The position numbers and the translations under genes are program-made. Of a stretch of 64,000 bases of DNA, positions 25,334 to 33,688 are shown piece by piece; within the stretch, counting starts at the first letter, position 1, and every line of letters starts with the position of its first letter. The stretch spans positions 11,737-75,736 of the forward strand of contig CAUWCT010000043.1 in assembly GCA_963557065.1 (NCBI GenBank), given 5' to 3'. The stretch comes from UMGS1370 sp963557065. Its GTDB lineage: Bacteria; Bacillota; Clostridia; Lachnospirales; Lachnospiraceae. A model generated the notes under the pieces. That model ran no database searches, was not told the origin of the DNA, and saw only the letters and a program-made list of their open reading frames with translations.

Positions 25334-25362
25334 TTGATATTTTATTTTATAATTTATGTAAT
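25334..25362 (+). promoter_or_regulatory. Promoter of ArsR-like regulator
   Basis: TTGATA (25334-25339) and TGTAAT (25357-25362) are 17 bp apart. An alternative TATAAT occurs at 25348-25353 with a weaker -35 (TTGTGT, 25325-25330). Either way the -10 is covered by the repeat at 25350-25362, consistent with autorepression. Confidence 0.6.
25350..25362 (-). promoter_or_regulatory. Operator half 2 (13-bp inverted repeat)
   Basis: TAATTTATGTAAT mirrors 25225-25237 exactly, and one more pairing base follows on the outside after a mismatch. It overlaps the -10 of the regulator promoter. Confidence 0.6.
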
Positions 25363-25418
25363 TAATGTTCGTTTTTTATTACAGCAATCAAAAAATAATG
25401 TAGAAAAGGAGACTCCCT

Positions 25419-26390
25419 ATGTCTGGAAAAACAAAAACCCCTGTCAAGATTATCGGAGAACGGGACATTGAACTCCATCTGGGAAATACAGAACACCACC
25501 AGAGAATCGCTCAAATCGGGAAAGCATTATCCTCCCCTATCCGGCTGAACATTTTAAATATTTTAAAAAATACCGCCCTTTCCCTTCAGGAAATCGCGGC
25601 AATCTTAAAAATCCCTGTATCCTCTACTGCTCTTCACATCAAGATTCTGGAAGAAGCAAAACTCATTGTCACAGAAACGCAGCCCGGAATCCATGGATCT
25701 ATGCGGGTCTGCATTTCCAGCATGCAGTCTTTCCATCTGGAAACCTTTGACGCAGACACTGACCTGGCAGACAATACGGTATCTTTGGATATGCCTATTG
25801 GAAATTATTTTCAGTTTGACATTGAGCCTACCTGTGGCCTTGCCGATGAAAATGGTGTTTTAGATGTATATGACAATGTCCGTTCCTTTTATTCTCCTGC
25901 ACACACCAAAGCCCAGCTTCTATGGTTCCAGCAGGGGTTTATTGAATACCGGTTCCCCAATCTGGCAAATCCTCTCTTAAATCTTCATGAACTGGCTTTT
26001 GCCATGGAAATCTGCTCCGAAGCGCCGGGATTTTTGGAAAACTGGCCATCTGACATTACAGTATCCATCAACGGCCATCCTGTGGCAACTTATTGTTCTC
26101 CTGGGGATTTCGGTGCCCGCAGAGGACGGCTTACTCCTTCTTCCTGGCCCAACGGCAGAACCCAGTACGGACTTTTAAAAACCTTTTCCGTCCGGGAAAA
26201 CGGCGGCTATCTGGACGGAAAACTGGTAAACCAGACCTTAACCTTAGCCCGGTTAAATCTTTCTGAACTTCCTTATATCTCTCTGAAAATCGAGATCAAA
26301 AAAGATGCCCGCCATATCGGGGGCATCAATCTGTTTGGGGAAAAGTACGGAGACTTCCCCCAGGGGATTGTGATGAGTCTAATCTATTAG
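25419..26390 (+). CDS. ArsR-type HTH regulator of the carbohydrate locus
   Basis: The 323-residue protein has an N-terminal winged helix of ArsR type (HHQRIAQIGKALSSPIRLNILNILKNTALSLQEIAAIL..., about residues 27-90). A ~230-residue C-terminal region follows whose family I cannot name; it is rich in beta structure and may sense a sugar. It faces the transporter-GH2 operon divergently and is its likely regulator. Its stop codon overlaps that of the convergent serS by 3 bp, leaving no room for a terminator. Confidence 0.85.
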   Translation: MSGKTKTPVKIIGERDIELHLGNTEHHQRIAQIGKALSSPIRLNILNILKNTALSLQEIAAILKIPVSSTALHIKILEEAKLIVTETQPGIHGSMRVCISSMQSFHLETFDADTDLADNTVSLDMPIGNYFQFDIEPTCGLADENGVLDVYDNVRSFYSPAHTKAQLLWFQQGFIEYRFPNLANPLLNLHELAFAMEICSEAPGFLENWPSDITVSINGHPVATYCSPGDFGARRGRLTPSSWPNGRTQYGLLKTFSVRENGGYLDGKLVNQTLTLARLNLSELPYISLKIEIKKDARHIGGINLFGEKYGDFPQGIVMSLIY

Positions 26391-27673
26391 TGTTTTCTGC
26401 AGATGGCTTTCTGTCCGCCCATGTAAGGCTGCAGCGCCTCCGGGATACGGACACTGCCGTCTGCCTGAAGATTATTCTCCAAAAATGCAATCAGCATACG
26501 TGGCGGAGCCACAACCGTATTGTTTAAGGTGTGTGCAAAATACTTGCCGTCTTTGCTGTTTACCCGGATCTTTAAGCGACGGGCCTGAGCATCTCCTAAA
26601 TTAGAACAGCTTCCCACCTCAAAATACTTCTTCTGTCTTGGGGACCAGGCTTCCACGTCAACGGATTTTACCTTTAAGTCTGCCAGATCGCCGGAGCAGC
26701 ACTCTAAGGTGCGGACCGGAATATCCATGGAGCGGAATAAATCAACGGTATTCTGCCATAATTTGTCAAACCACACAGGGCTTTCTTCCGGACGGCATAC
26801 TACAATCATCTCCTGCTTTTCAAACTGGTGAATGCGGTATACGCCTCTTTCCTCCAGGCCATGCGCGCCTTTTTCCTTGCGAAAGCATGGAGAATAGCTG
26901 GTCAGGGTCTTGGGAAGCTCCTCTTCCGGGATAATCTGATCGATAAACTTTCCAATCATGGAGTGCTCGCTGGTACCGATCAAATACAGATCTTCTCCCT
27001 CAATCTTGTACATCATGGCGTCCATCTCAGCAAAACTCATAACGCCGGTGACCACGTTGCTGCGAATCATAAACGGAGGAACGCAGTAAGTAAATCCCCG
27101 GTTAATCATAAAGTCTCTTGCATAGGAAATCACTGCAGAGTGAAGTCTTGCAATGTCACCCATCAGATAATAGAACCCATTGCCCGCCACTCTTCTGGCA
27201 GCGTCTAAATCAATGCCGTCAAAGCTTTCCATAATATCCGTGTGGTAAGGAATCTCAAAATCCGGAACTACCGGTTCCCCATACCGTTTTACTTCTACAT
27301 TTTCGCTGTCGTCTTTTCCAATGGGCACGCTTGGGTCAATGATATTGGGAATGGTCATCATAATCTTTTTGATGCGTTCCTCATACTCGGCCTCTTTTTC
27401 TTCTAACTGGGCAAGGCGCTTTGCATCTTCACTTACCTGACGTTTAACCTCTTCTGCCTCCTCTTTTTTGCCCTGTCCCATTAAAGCGCCAATCTGCTTG
27501 GACAATTTGTTGCGGTTGGCTCTCAAAGAATCTGCCTCTGCCTTGGTGGTACGGCTTTTGGCATCCAGTTCAATTACCTCGTCTACTAACGGAAGTTTGG
27601 AATCCTGAAATTTATTTTTAATGTTCTGTTTTACAATTTCCGGATTTTCTCTGACAAACTTTAAATCTAACAT
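26387..27673 (-). CDS. serS: Seryl-tRNA synthetase
   Basis: SerRS charges tRNA-Ser. The 428-residue protein has the N-terminal tRNA-binding antiparallel coiled coil (about residues 30-100) and the class II catalytic core: motif 2 SYSPCFRKEKGAHGLEERGVYRIHQFEKQE and motif 3 TVVAPPRMLIAFLENN. The ATG at 27673 follows AGGAGGAG. It has its own promoter (27720-27748). No T-box leader was found in the short 5' region, although serS is T-box controlled in many Firmicutes. Confidence 0.97.
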   Translation of the reverse strand: MLDLKFVRENPEIVKQNIKNKFQDSKLPLVDEVIELDAKSRTTKAEADSLRANRNKLSKQIGALMGQGKKEEAEEVKRQVSEDAKRLAQLEEKEAEYEERIKKIMMTIPNIIDPSVPIGKDDSENVEVKRYGEPVVPDFEIPYHTDIMESFDGIDLDAARRVAGNGFYYLMGDIARLHSAVISYARDFMINRGFTYCVPPFMIRSNVVTGVMSFAEMDAMMYKIEGEDLYLIGTSEHSMIGKFIDQIIPEEELPKTLTSYSPCFRKEKGAHGLEERGVYRIHQFEKQEMIVVCRPEESPVWFDKLWQNTVDLFRSMDIPVRTLECCSGDLADLKVKSVDVEAWSPRQKKYFEVGSCSNLGDAQARRLKIRVNSKDGKYFAHTLNNTVVAPPRMLIAFLENNLQADGSVRIPEALQPYMGGQKAICRKH

Positions 27674-27719
27674 AATCTCCTCCTGATATGTCACTTTCTT
27701 CGGTGATAGTCTGGGTAGG

Positions 27720-27748
27720 ATTATACTACAGATCCTTAATAAATGCAA
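27720..27748 (-). promoter_or_regulatory. Promoter of serS
   Basis: On the minus strand TTGCAT (27743-27748) and TATAAT (27720-27725) are 17 bp apart, about 47 bp before the serS ATG. It lies just downstream of the decayed MITE fragment. Confidence 0.8.
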
Positions 27749-27760
27749 GGCGGCCCCTGG

Positions 27761-27835
27761 TTTTCAACGCTTTTCCCTGTGAAAACGAGTTTTCAACGCT
27801 TTTTCCTGTCTGAATCTTCGCATGGCCAACTGTTA
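27761..27835. repeat. Decayed MITE half (stem II and right end)
   Basis: From about 27779 the sequence follows the 3' half of MITE copy B (stem II loop, TCCTGTCTGAATCTTCGCATGG), then CCAACTGTTAT in place of CTGAACTGTTAC, a 2-bp loss plus a changed end. A second short copy of the TTTTCAACGCTTTTCC motif lies at 27761-27776. The last bases supply the stop codon of the pdxY-like gene (27833-27835). Confidence 0.75.
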
Positions 27836-28675
27836 TCTGGAAATCAGTTTTCCCAAAATCATCTCCAGACACACCCCGTTTTCTCTGGGAATCTCTAATT
27901 TATCCGAGATTTTGATACATTCCCCTACAAAACGGGCTGCTTTTTTCACAGAATCGTTTAACTCTTCCCCCAGGACCATGCCGCCGGCCAGAATGGAAGA
28001 AAACACATCTCCTGTGCCGGGCCGCTCTTTTCCTGCAATCCTGGTTCGGATAAACTGAATCTTCTGATCCGGCTGGGCTACTGTGTTGGTCAGATAACTG
28101 CCTTCCAAAACCCCTGTGATGACCACCTGTTTTGGTCCCATTTCCTGAAGTTTTTTTGCCATTTCTTCCAGTTCTCTCCGTTTCCAGCCAGACGCCTTAT
28201 AGGGCGTGCCGGTCAGAATGCAGGCTTCTGTCACATTGGGGGTAATCATGTCTGCCAGAGAGATTAGATGCCCCATCTTCCCGCACATTTCCTCTGTGTA
28301 GGTGGCATAAGCCTTTCCCTCATCCCCCATAATCGGATCAATTAACACTTTGGTGTCCGGTCCTTTAAAGGCTTCTATCGCCTGTTCTACGATTTTGATT
28401 TGTTTTGCAGATCCTAAAAAACCGGCTGCAATTCCGTCAAAAGTAAGATCCAGTTCCTCCCACTTTTTCAGATAGTCTGGCATACTCTCTGTATAGTCAT
28501 CCATATGCCAGGAAGGAAAGCCGGTATGATTGGAAAAAATCGACGTGGGAACCGGACAGCACTGAATCTTCATAGCGGCCAAAACTGGAATGGCAACTGT
28601 AAGAGAACAGCGGCCATAACCGGACAAATCGTTGATCATCATAATTTTTTTCTGATGGTTCTGGATTGTATTCAT
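27833..28675 (-). CDS. Pyridoxal/pyridoxamine kinase (PdxY-like)
   Basis: The 280-residue ribokinase-fold protein has MMINDLSGYGRCSLTVAIPVLAAM at the N-terminus, VLIDPIMGDEGKAYATYTEEM in the middle, and the anion-hole motif RPGTGDVFSSILAG near the C-terminus. This is typical of PdxY/PdxK, which phosphorylates vitamin B6 vitamers with ATP. The start at 28675 has GAGG eight bases upstream. It is the last gene of the large operon; its stop codon lies at the outer edge of a MITE remnant, so the 3' end may have been reshaped by the insertion. Confidence 0.88.
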   Translation of the reverse strand: MNTIQNHQKKIMMINDLSGYGRCSLTVAIPVLAAMKIQCCPVPTSIFSNHTGFPSWHMDDYTESMPDYLKKWEELDLTFDGIAAGFLGSAKQIKIVEQAIEAFKGPDTKVLIDPIMGDEGKAYATYTEEMCGKMGHLISLADMITPNVTEACILTGTPYKASGWKRRELEEMAKKLQEMGPKQVVITGVLEGSYLTNTVAQPDQKIQFIRTRIAGKERPGTGDVFSSILAGGMVLGEELNDSVKKAARFVGECIKISDKLEIPRENGVCLEMILGKLISR

Positions 28676-28720
28676 CAATAAATCCTCTTTTGCTTCTTGT
28701 ATTTGGCGAAAGCCGCCCAT

Positions 28721-29371
28721 TTAGTCATGGGATTCCACACAGATTAAAACGCCCTCCCGAAATTCGATTCTGGCTTCCTCCCCGGCCAGTTCATTGCTGA
28801 TGCACAGACTGGTGCCGATTTCAATATCTTTTTCCCGGAGAGGATAACGAAATCCGGTAAGGGTAATCCCCTTTACCTCCTGGCTGAGAGGTAGAAAGGA
28901 GACGTACTTTCCCCACAGAGTTTCTTTAAAAAAATCTTTTCCCTCATCCAGCAGATACACTTTATTCTGCGGGTCTAAAAGATAGGCAAAAATCCCCTTC
29001 TGAAGGCAGGGATATAAAAGATGAATATTCCCAATCATGTGATCCAGACGCCCTCCGGTAGCGCCCAGCACTGCAATCTCGCCGCAGCCCAAAGCCATTG
29101 CCCGGTTGAAAGCCAGTTCTGTGTCTGTCTCATCTTTTTCCGGCTGATGGACCTCCCATACAATATGCTCTTGTTTACGAAATTCCAAAAGCACAGTCTG
29201 ATCCACTGTGTCAAAATCTCCTACAATCACATCCGGCAAAAGGCCAAGAGCCTTTACCGCTTCCAGCCCTGCATCGACTGCAATGATTTTATTAAAGCTT
29301 CTTTTCTTTAAAAAATCGCCGGCAAACCTCAAATCAATGGGGCCACCGGTAATTATCAGACAAGTTTTCAT
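28721..29371 (-). CDS. thiN: Thiamine pyrophosphokinase
   Basis: The enzyme makes thiamine diphosphate from thiamine and ATP. The 216-residue protein carries the diagnostic IAVDAGLEAVKALGLLPDVIVGDFDTVD, the EKDETDTELAFNRAMALG motif and GATGGRLDHMIGNIHLL. It overlaps rpe by 4 bp. The rsgA-rpe-thiN order is widespread in Firmicutes. Confidence 0.95.
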   Translation of the reverse strand: MKTCLIITGGPIDLRFAGDFLKKRSFNKIIAVDAGLEAVKALGLLPDVIVGDFDTVDQTVLLEFRKQEHIVWEVHQPEKDETDTELAFNRAMALGCGEIAVLGATGGRLDHMIGNIHLLYPCLQKGIFAYLLDPQNKVYLLDEGKDFFKETLWGKYVSFLPLSQEVKGITLTGFRYPLREKDIEIGTSLCISNELAGEEARIEFREGVLICVESHD

Positions 29372-30042
29372 ACTCTCTCAGATGGATACTCCTTAAAAAT
29401 TTCTAAAAATCCGGCTACATTGGCAGCCGCATCCTGTCTAAATACTGCGGAACCGGCCACCAGAATATTGGCTCCGGCATCTAAAAGCGTTCTGGCATTA
29501 TTAAGAGTCACTCCGCCGTCTACCTGAATATCTGTCTCTAATCCCTGCTCCCTTATCATAGCCCGCAGTTTTTTTACCTTTTCCACTGCATAGGGGATAA
29601 ATTTCTGTCCCCCAAAGCCGGGATTTACAGACATAACAAGGACCATATCCGCTGCCGGCAGAACATACTCCACTGCATTTATGGGGGTCGCCGGATTTAA
29701 AGCCACTCCCGCTTTTAGGCCGGCCTCTTTAATCTGATTGAGGGTCCGGTCCAGATGGCGGCAGGCTTCTGCATGAACACAAATCAAATCCGCCCCGGCC
29801 TGTTTCATATCCCCAATATACCTTCCCGGCTCTTCTACCATCATGTGGACGTCAAAGATCTTATTCGTAACTGCCCGCAATGCCTGAATCACCGGCATTC
29901 CAAAGGAAATGCTGGGGACAAACGTCCCATCCATCACATCTAAATGAATATACTCTGCCCCTGCATCTGCCACTGTTTTGACTTCCTGTCCCAACTTTGT
30001 AAAATCCGCCCCCAGTACAGATGGCGCCAATATATACTCCAT
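29368..30042 (-). CDS. rpe: Ribulose-phosphate 3-epimerase
   Basis: Rpe interconverts ribulose 5-phosphate and xylulose 5-phosphate in the pentose phosphate pathway. The 224-residue TIM barrel has SVLGADFTKLGQEVK, IHLDVMDGTFVPSISFG with the metal ligands, and VMSVNPGFGGQKFIP. It shares one base with the rsgA stop and overlaps thiN by 4 bp. Confidence 0.96.
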   Translation of the reverse strand: MEYILAPSVLGADFTKLGQEVKTVADAGAEYIHLDVMDGTFVPSISFGMPVIQALRAVTNKIFDVHMMVEEPGRYIGDMKQAGADLICVHAEACRHLDRTLNQIKEAGLKAGVALNPATPINAVEYVLPAADMVLVMSVNPGFGGQKFIPYAVEKVKKLRAMIREQGLETDIQVDGGVTLNNARTLLDAGANILVAGSAVFRQDAAANVAGFLEIFKEYPSERV

Positions 30043-30923
30043 TAGTATTTCCTCCTGTCTTTTTCCTTTAGTTCCTCATAAATCAGAAGATAGTTGCTGT
30101 AACGGCTTTTGCTCAGAGCGCCTTCTTCCACCCCGCGTTTTACTCCGCATACCGTTTCTCCCACATGAACACAGCCCAGAAACTTACATTCGTCCTCATA
30201 TGGGGCAAACTCGCCAAAATAATTTTTTAATTCCTGGGGAGGTATGTCCAGATACAGGGAACTGAATCCGGGCGTATCCATTAAATAGGTTTCCTCTTCC
30301 ACACAAAACAGCTGGGAATGACGGGTGGTGTGTTTTCCCCGCTGAATCTTTTTGCTGATTCCTCCGGTCTCCATGGCAGCCTCCGGCAACAGAAAATTGG
30401 TCAGGGAAGATTTGCCCACGCCGGAAGGCCCGGCAAGAACCGTAGTTTTTCCTTTTAAGAGTTCTTTCAGCCCGGCCATACCGGTTTGATCGTAAGTGCT
30501 GATAAAGACTACCTGATAACCGGCTTTTTCATAAATAGACCGGTAAGATTCCATCAATTCCCCATCACACAGATCAATCTTATTAAAGCAGATGAAAACC
30601 GGCACATTCTGTACCCCCATCATAACCAAAAACCGATCCAGAAGATTTAAGTTTGGCTCCGGATGAGTGATGGCAAATACCACCAGAGCCTGGTCCACGT
30701 TGGCGGATGCAGGCCGGATTAACTCATTTTTTCTGGGAAGAATCTCATCAATGTTTCCCTCTGACTGCTCTTCATTTAAAATTGTAAATTCTACGTCATC
30801 CCCCACCAGAGGTTTGATTTTCCGGCTGCGGAATACCCCTTTTGCCCGACATTCGTAGACCCGGCCTGCTCTGTCATGGACATAATAAAAACCGGCAATT
30901 CCTTTTATAATCTTTCCTGTCAT
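30042..30923 (-). CDS. rsgA: Ribosome small-subunit GTPase RsgA
   Basis: RsgA is a late 30S assembly GTPase. The 293-residue protein has an N-terminal OB fold and a circularly permuted GTPase domain (NKID before the P-loop GPSGVGKSSLTNFLL near residue 160, then DTPGFSSL). A C-terminal zinc site follows (CKFLGCVHVGETVCGVKRGVE). It follows prkC by 3 bp, a common arrangement. Confidence 0.96.
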   Translation of the reverse strand: MTGKIIKGIAGFYYVHDRAGRVYECRAKGVFRSRKIKPLVGDDVEFTILNEEQSEGNIDEILPRKNELIRPASANVDQALVVFAITHPEPNLNLLDRFLVMMGVQNVPVFICFNKIDLCDGELMESYRSIYEKAGYQVVFISTYDQTGMAGLKELLKGKTTVLAGPSGVGKSSLTNFLLPEAAMETGGISKKIQRGKHTTRHSQLFCVEEETYLMDTPGFSSLYLDIPPQELKNYFGEFAPYEDECKFLGCVHVGETVCGVKRGVEEGALSKSRYSNYLLIYEELKEKDRRKY

Positions 30924-30926
30924 AAC

Positions 30927-32927
30927 CTATTCTTCCAGTTCAAAGAAGACGTCATAGGATTCCAGCACCTTTCCGGTCTGGGTATTGACCACCTCAACTT
31001 CTCCTTCTTCTACTCCGTACTCTCCAATAATCTCCGGGAACACAATGGAAATCGTACTGCTTCCGTTGACTTTATGCTCTGGAATCAGCGTTTTATATAC
31101 TGTTTTTCCCTTTACAATCTGTTTTAACTGAATCTCAATGGAAACCTGGGTGCTGTCGCTTCCGGGCCCGATAATAGGATTTAAATCAAACTCTTCATTA
31201 ATAGAACCCACATAGACATTTCTGCTGGCTCTGGTTTCCGCCTGGTGAACTGGCACTTCTTCCGGCCCGTAACTCACCACATACCCAATGGCAGTTCCCT
31301 CTGCTACTTCGGTTCCCGCCGGAATGCTCTGGCGGATAATACTCCACTCTTCAATCATGTCATTGTGCTCAATCTCTACATCTCCCGGCTTTAACTTAGC
31401 TGCTTCCAGAAGTTTTAACGCCTGATCTTCCGGGAGTCCTTCCAGAGCGGGAACCAGAACTTTCTTTGCCAGAGGCCCTAAGCTGATATAAAGAGTAATC
31501 GGCTCTCCGCCTTTATAGATAACGTCTGCCGGCTCTGTACGGATTACCCGTCCCGCTTCCACAGTCTCGCTGTTTTCAGAGGTCACAACCACAGAAATGT
31601 CTCCGGCATTCAGAACTGCTTTTGCCTCCGCTTCTGTTTTTCCAATGAGATTTAAGGATGCAACTTCTGTCTTTCCGCTGCCTTTGCTGACAGTAATACT
31701 CACTGCTGTTCCCTTTTCTACGATTGTACCTGCATCATCCTGAGCAATCACATAGCCTTTCCTTCCGGTTTCCGAATAGGCATAGTGAATATCCGGAACC
31801 AATGACAGTTCTGCCAGACGGGCCTTGGCTCCTTCTTCTGTAATCCCTAAAAGCTCCGGGATATTGGTCTGGGAATCTGAAAGCACAATGGTGCTTTCTG
31901 CCCGGCTCTCGCCGCTTTCCCCTGTAGGCAGGGCGATGCCCGGACCAATCTTAAGAAGCCCTGAAATCTGAGCGATGAGAAAAATCAGAGCTGCAACAAT
32001 AAAAATTGCTCCTGCGATTCCTCCCACAGAAAACAACCTCTCCAGGCTGCGGTTTACCTCTTTTTCCGTATGGATCTGCGCCTGCTTTCCCTTTTTTTCT
32101 TCGTCTTTTGGATTTAAGAGTGCGTGACGCAAATCGTGAATCACCTCAGACGCAGAATCGTAGCGTTCGCATGGATTTTTTCTGGTACATTTTAAAATAA
32201 TCGTTTCCAGTCCAGGCGCTACGTTACTGTTTATATGAGACGGTGGCGTAAGGTCCTGTTCCATATGGGCAATGGCAACTGATTCTGCATCGTTTCCGTC
32301 AAATGGAAGGATTCCTGTGACCATTTCATATAAAGTAATACCAAAAGAGTAGATGTCGCTTCTGGCATCGCTGATGTTGCCGCTGGCCTGTTCCGGCGGA
32401 ATATAGTGAACCGATCCAATGGCATCGGAATTTTTCGTCTGCATACTGATAGCCTTGGCGATGCCAAAATCAGCTACTTTCACTTTTCCATCCATAGAGA
32501 TAATAATATTCTGAGGTTTAATATCCCGATGGATAATATGGCGTTCATGGGCCGCCATCATACCCTGCGCAATCTGAATGGCAATCCCGATCGCCTCTTT
32601 ATTGTCCAGCCTTCCTTTTTTTGCAATGTAATTTTTCAGGGTAATCCCCTCGATAAGTTCCATCACAATATAATGAATATCGCCCTCATCCACAACGTCA
32701 TAGACATTGACAATATTGGGATGGGACAGTCCGGCAGCAGCCTGAGCCTCCATCTTAAAATTGCTGACAAAGCCCGCGTCTGTGCAGAACTCCTTTTTTA
32801 ACACCTTGATGGCCACCAGACGGTTTAATTTGTGGCATTTTGCCTTGTATACATCAGACATACCGCCGGAACCGATTTTTTCCAAAATCTCATATCGGTC
32901 CTGCAAAAAATCTCCGTTTTTCAGCAT
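30927..32927 (-). CDS. prkC: PASTA-domain Ser/Thr kinase (PrkC/Stk1)
   Basis: This membrane kinase senses peptidoglycan fragments and controls cell wall growth and germination. The 666-residue protein has a Hanks-type kinase domain (GSGGMSDVY loop, Lys41, HRDIKPQN with Asp135, DFGIAKA), a juxtamembrane linker, one membrane helix (about 300-322), and three extracellular PASTA domains (about 360-565). The C-terminal ~100 residues form a beta-rich extension. It overlaps the phosphatase gene prpC by 7 bp, the classical kinase-phosphatase pair. Confidence 0.95.
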   Translation of the reverse strand: MLKNGDFLQDRYEILEKIGSGGMSDVYKAKCHKLNRLVAIKVLKKEFCTDAGFVSNFKMEAQAAAGLSHPNIVNVYDVVDEGDIHYIVMELIEGITLKNYIAKKGRLDNKEAIGIAIQIAQGMMAAHERHIIHRDIKPQNIIISMDGKVKVADFGIAKAISMQTKNSDAIGSVHYIPPEQASGNISDARSDIYSFGITLYEMVTGILPFDGNDAESVAIAHMEQDLTPPSHINSNVAPGLETIILKCTRKNPCERYDSASEVIHDLRHALLNPKDEEKKGKQAQIHTEKEVNRSLERLFSVGGIAGAIFIVAALIFLIAQISGLLKIGPGIALPTGESGESRAESTIVLSDSQTNIPELLGITEEGAKARLAELSLVPDIHYAYSETGRKGYVIAQDDAGTIVEKGTAVSITVSKGSGKTEVASLNLIGKTEAEAKAVLNAGDISVVVTSENSETVEAGRVIRTEPADVIYKGGEPITLYISLGPLAKKVLVPALEGLPEDQALKLLEAAKLKPGDVEIEHNDMIEEWSIIRQSIPAGTEVAEGTAIGYVVSYGPEEVPVHQAETRASRNVYVGSINEEFDLNPIIGPGSDSTQVSIEIQLKQIVKGKTVYKTLIPEHKVNGSSTISIVFPEIIGEYGVEEGEVEVVNTQTGKVLESYDVFFELEE

Positions 32928-33667
32928 GGACTCACCTCGCTTTCCGCCGGTTCTGCCAAAATAACGGAAATATTATCTTTTCCTCCATTTTCATTGGCCC
33001 GACGCAAAAGGTTCCATGCTTTTTCTGAAAGAGACCCTTCTTTCGATACAATGGAATAAATCTCTTTATCGCTGACCATATTGCTAAGGCCGTCTGAACA
33101 CAAAAGTATCCTATCCCCTTTATGGAGCGACACCTCAAAAAAATCCGGCTCTACCTCCGGCTCTGTGCCGATTGCCCTGGTAATATAATTCTTTTTTCTC
33201 TGATAGTCCTTACTTCCCCGGTTTAAAAGCCCCAGTGACACCATCTCTTCTACATAGGAGTGATCTTTGGTTACCTGAATCAGACCGCCGCGGATCAGGT
33301 ACAGCCGGCTGTCTCCTATATTGGCCACATACAAAGTTCCATCCGAAACCGTAGCCGCCACCATAGTAGTACCCATCCCCTCAAAAGACGGATCTTTTAA
33401 TGATTCCTCATAAAGTCGTTTGTTTACCTCTGAAATCCCTTTGTTTAAGACCAGAATTTCCGCTTCTCCATCCGGCTGGCGGTTTATGTATGCCACCAGT
33501 TTTTCCACCAGAAAACGGGAAGCAAAGTCTCCTGCATTGGCGCCTCCCATACCGTCTGCAAGCAGTAAAAGATTGGGCAGCGGACCGGTTTTCTGCTGGG
33601 AAGCGTAAATATAGTCCTGATTTGTGGACCGGACCCTTCCGGTATCCGTATATGCACTGATCTGCAT
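32921..33667 (-). CDS. prpC: PP2C-type protein phosphatase (PrpC/Stp)
   Basis: This phosphatase reverses phosphorylation by the PASTA kinase. The 248-residue protein has all PP2C metal motifs: LLLADGMGGANAGDFAS (about residues 34-50), ANIGDSRLYLI, LLCSDGLSNMV and GGKDNISVI. It lies between rlmN and prkC and overlaps prkC by 7 bp. Confidence 0.95.
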   Translation of the reverse strand: MQISAYTDTGRVRSTNQDYIYASQQKTGPLPNLLLLADGMGGANAGDFASRFLVEKLVAYINRQPDGEAEILVLNKGISEVNKRLYEESLKDPSFEGMGTTMVAATVSDGTLYVANIGDSRLYLIRGGLIQVTKDHSYVEEMVSLGLLNRGSKDYQRKKNYITRAIGTEPEVEPDFFEVSLHKGDRILLCSDGLSNMVSDKEIYSIVSKEGSLSEKAWNLLRRANENGGKDNISVILAEPAESEVSPC

Positions 33668-33688
33668 TCTGCCATCCTCCTTTCTGTT

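Larger units (their letters stand above)
25133..25418. other. Divergent regulatory region of carbohydrate locus
   Basis: These 286 AT-rich bases separate the binding-protein gene (minus) from the regulator gene (plus). They hold the paired 13-bp repeats at 25225-25237 and 25350-25362, a third partial copy of the core (ATTACATA at 25300-25307), and a TATAAT at 25174-25179 on the minus strand that may be the -10 of the transporter operon, for which no good -35 was found. Confidence 0.6.

Noticed and set aside
27674..27760. Possible T-box leader before serS
   Set aside because: Only about 47 bp separate promoter and start codon, and no T-box core sequence or antiterminator is visible.
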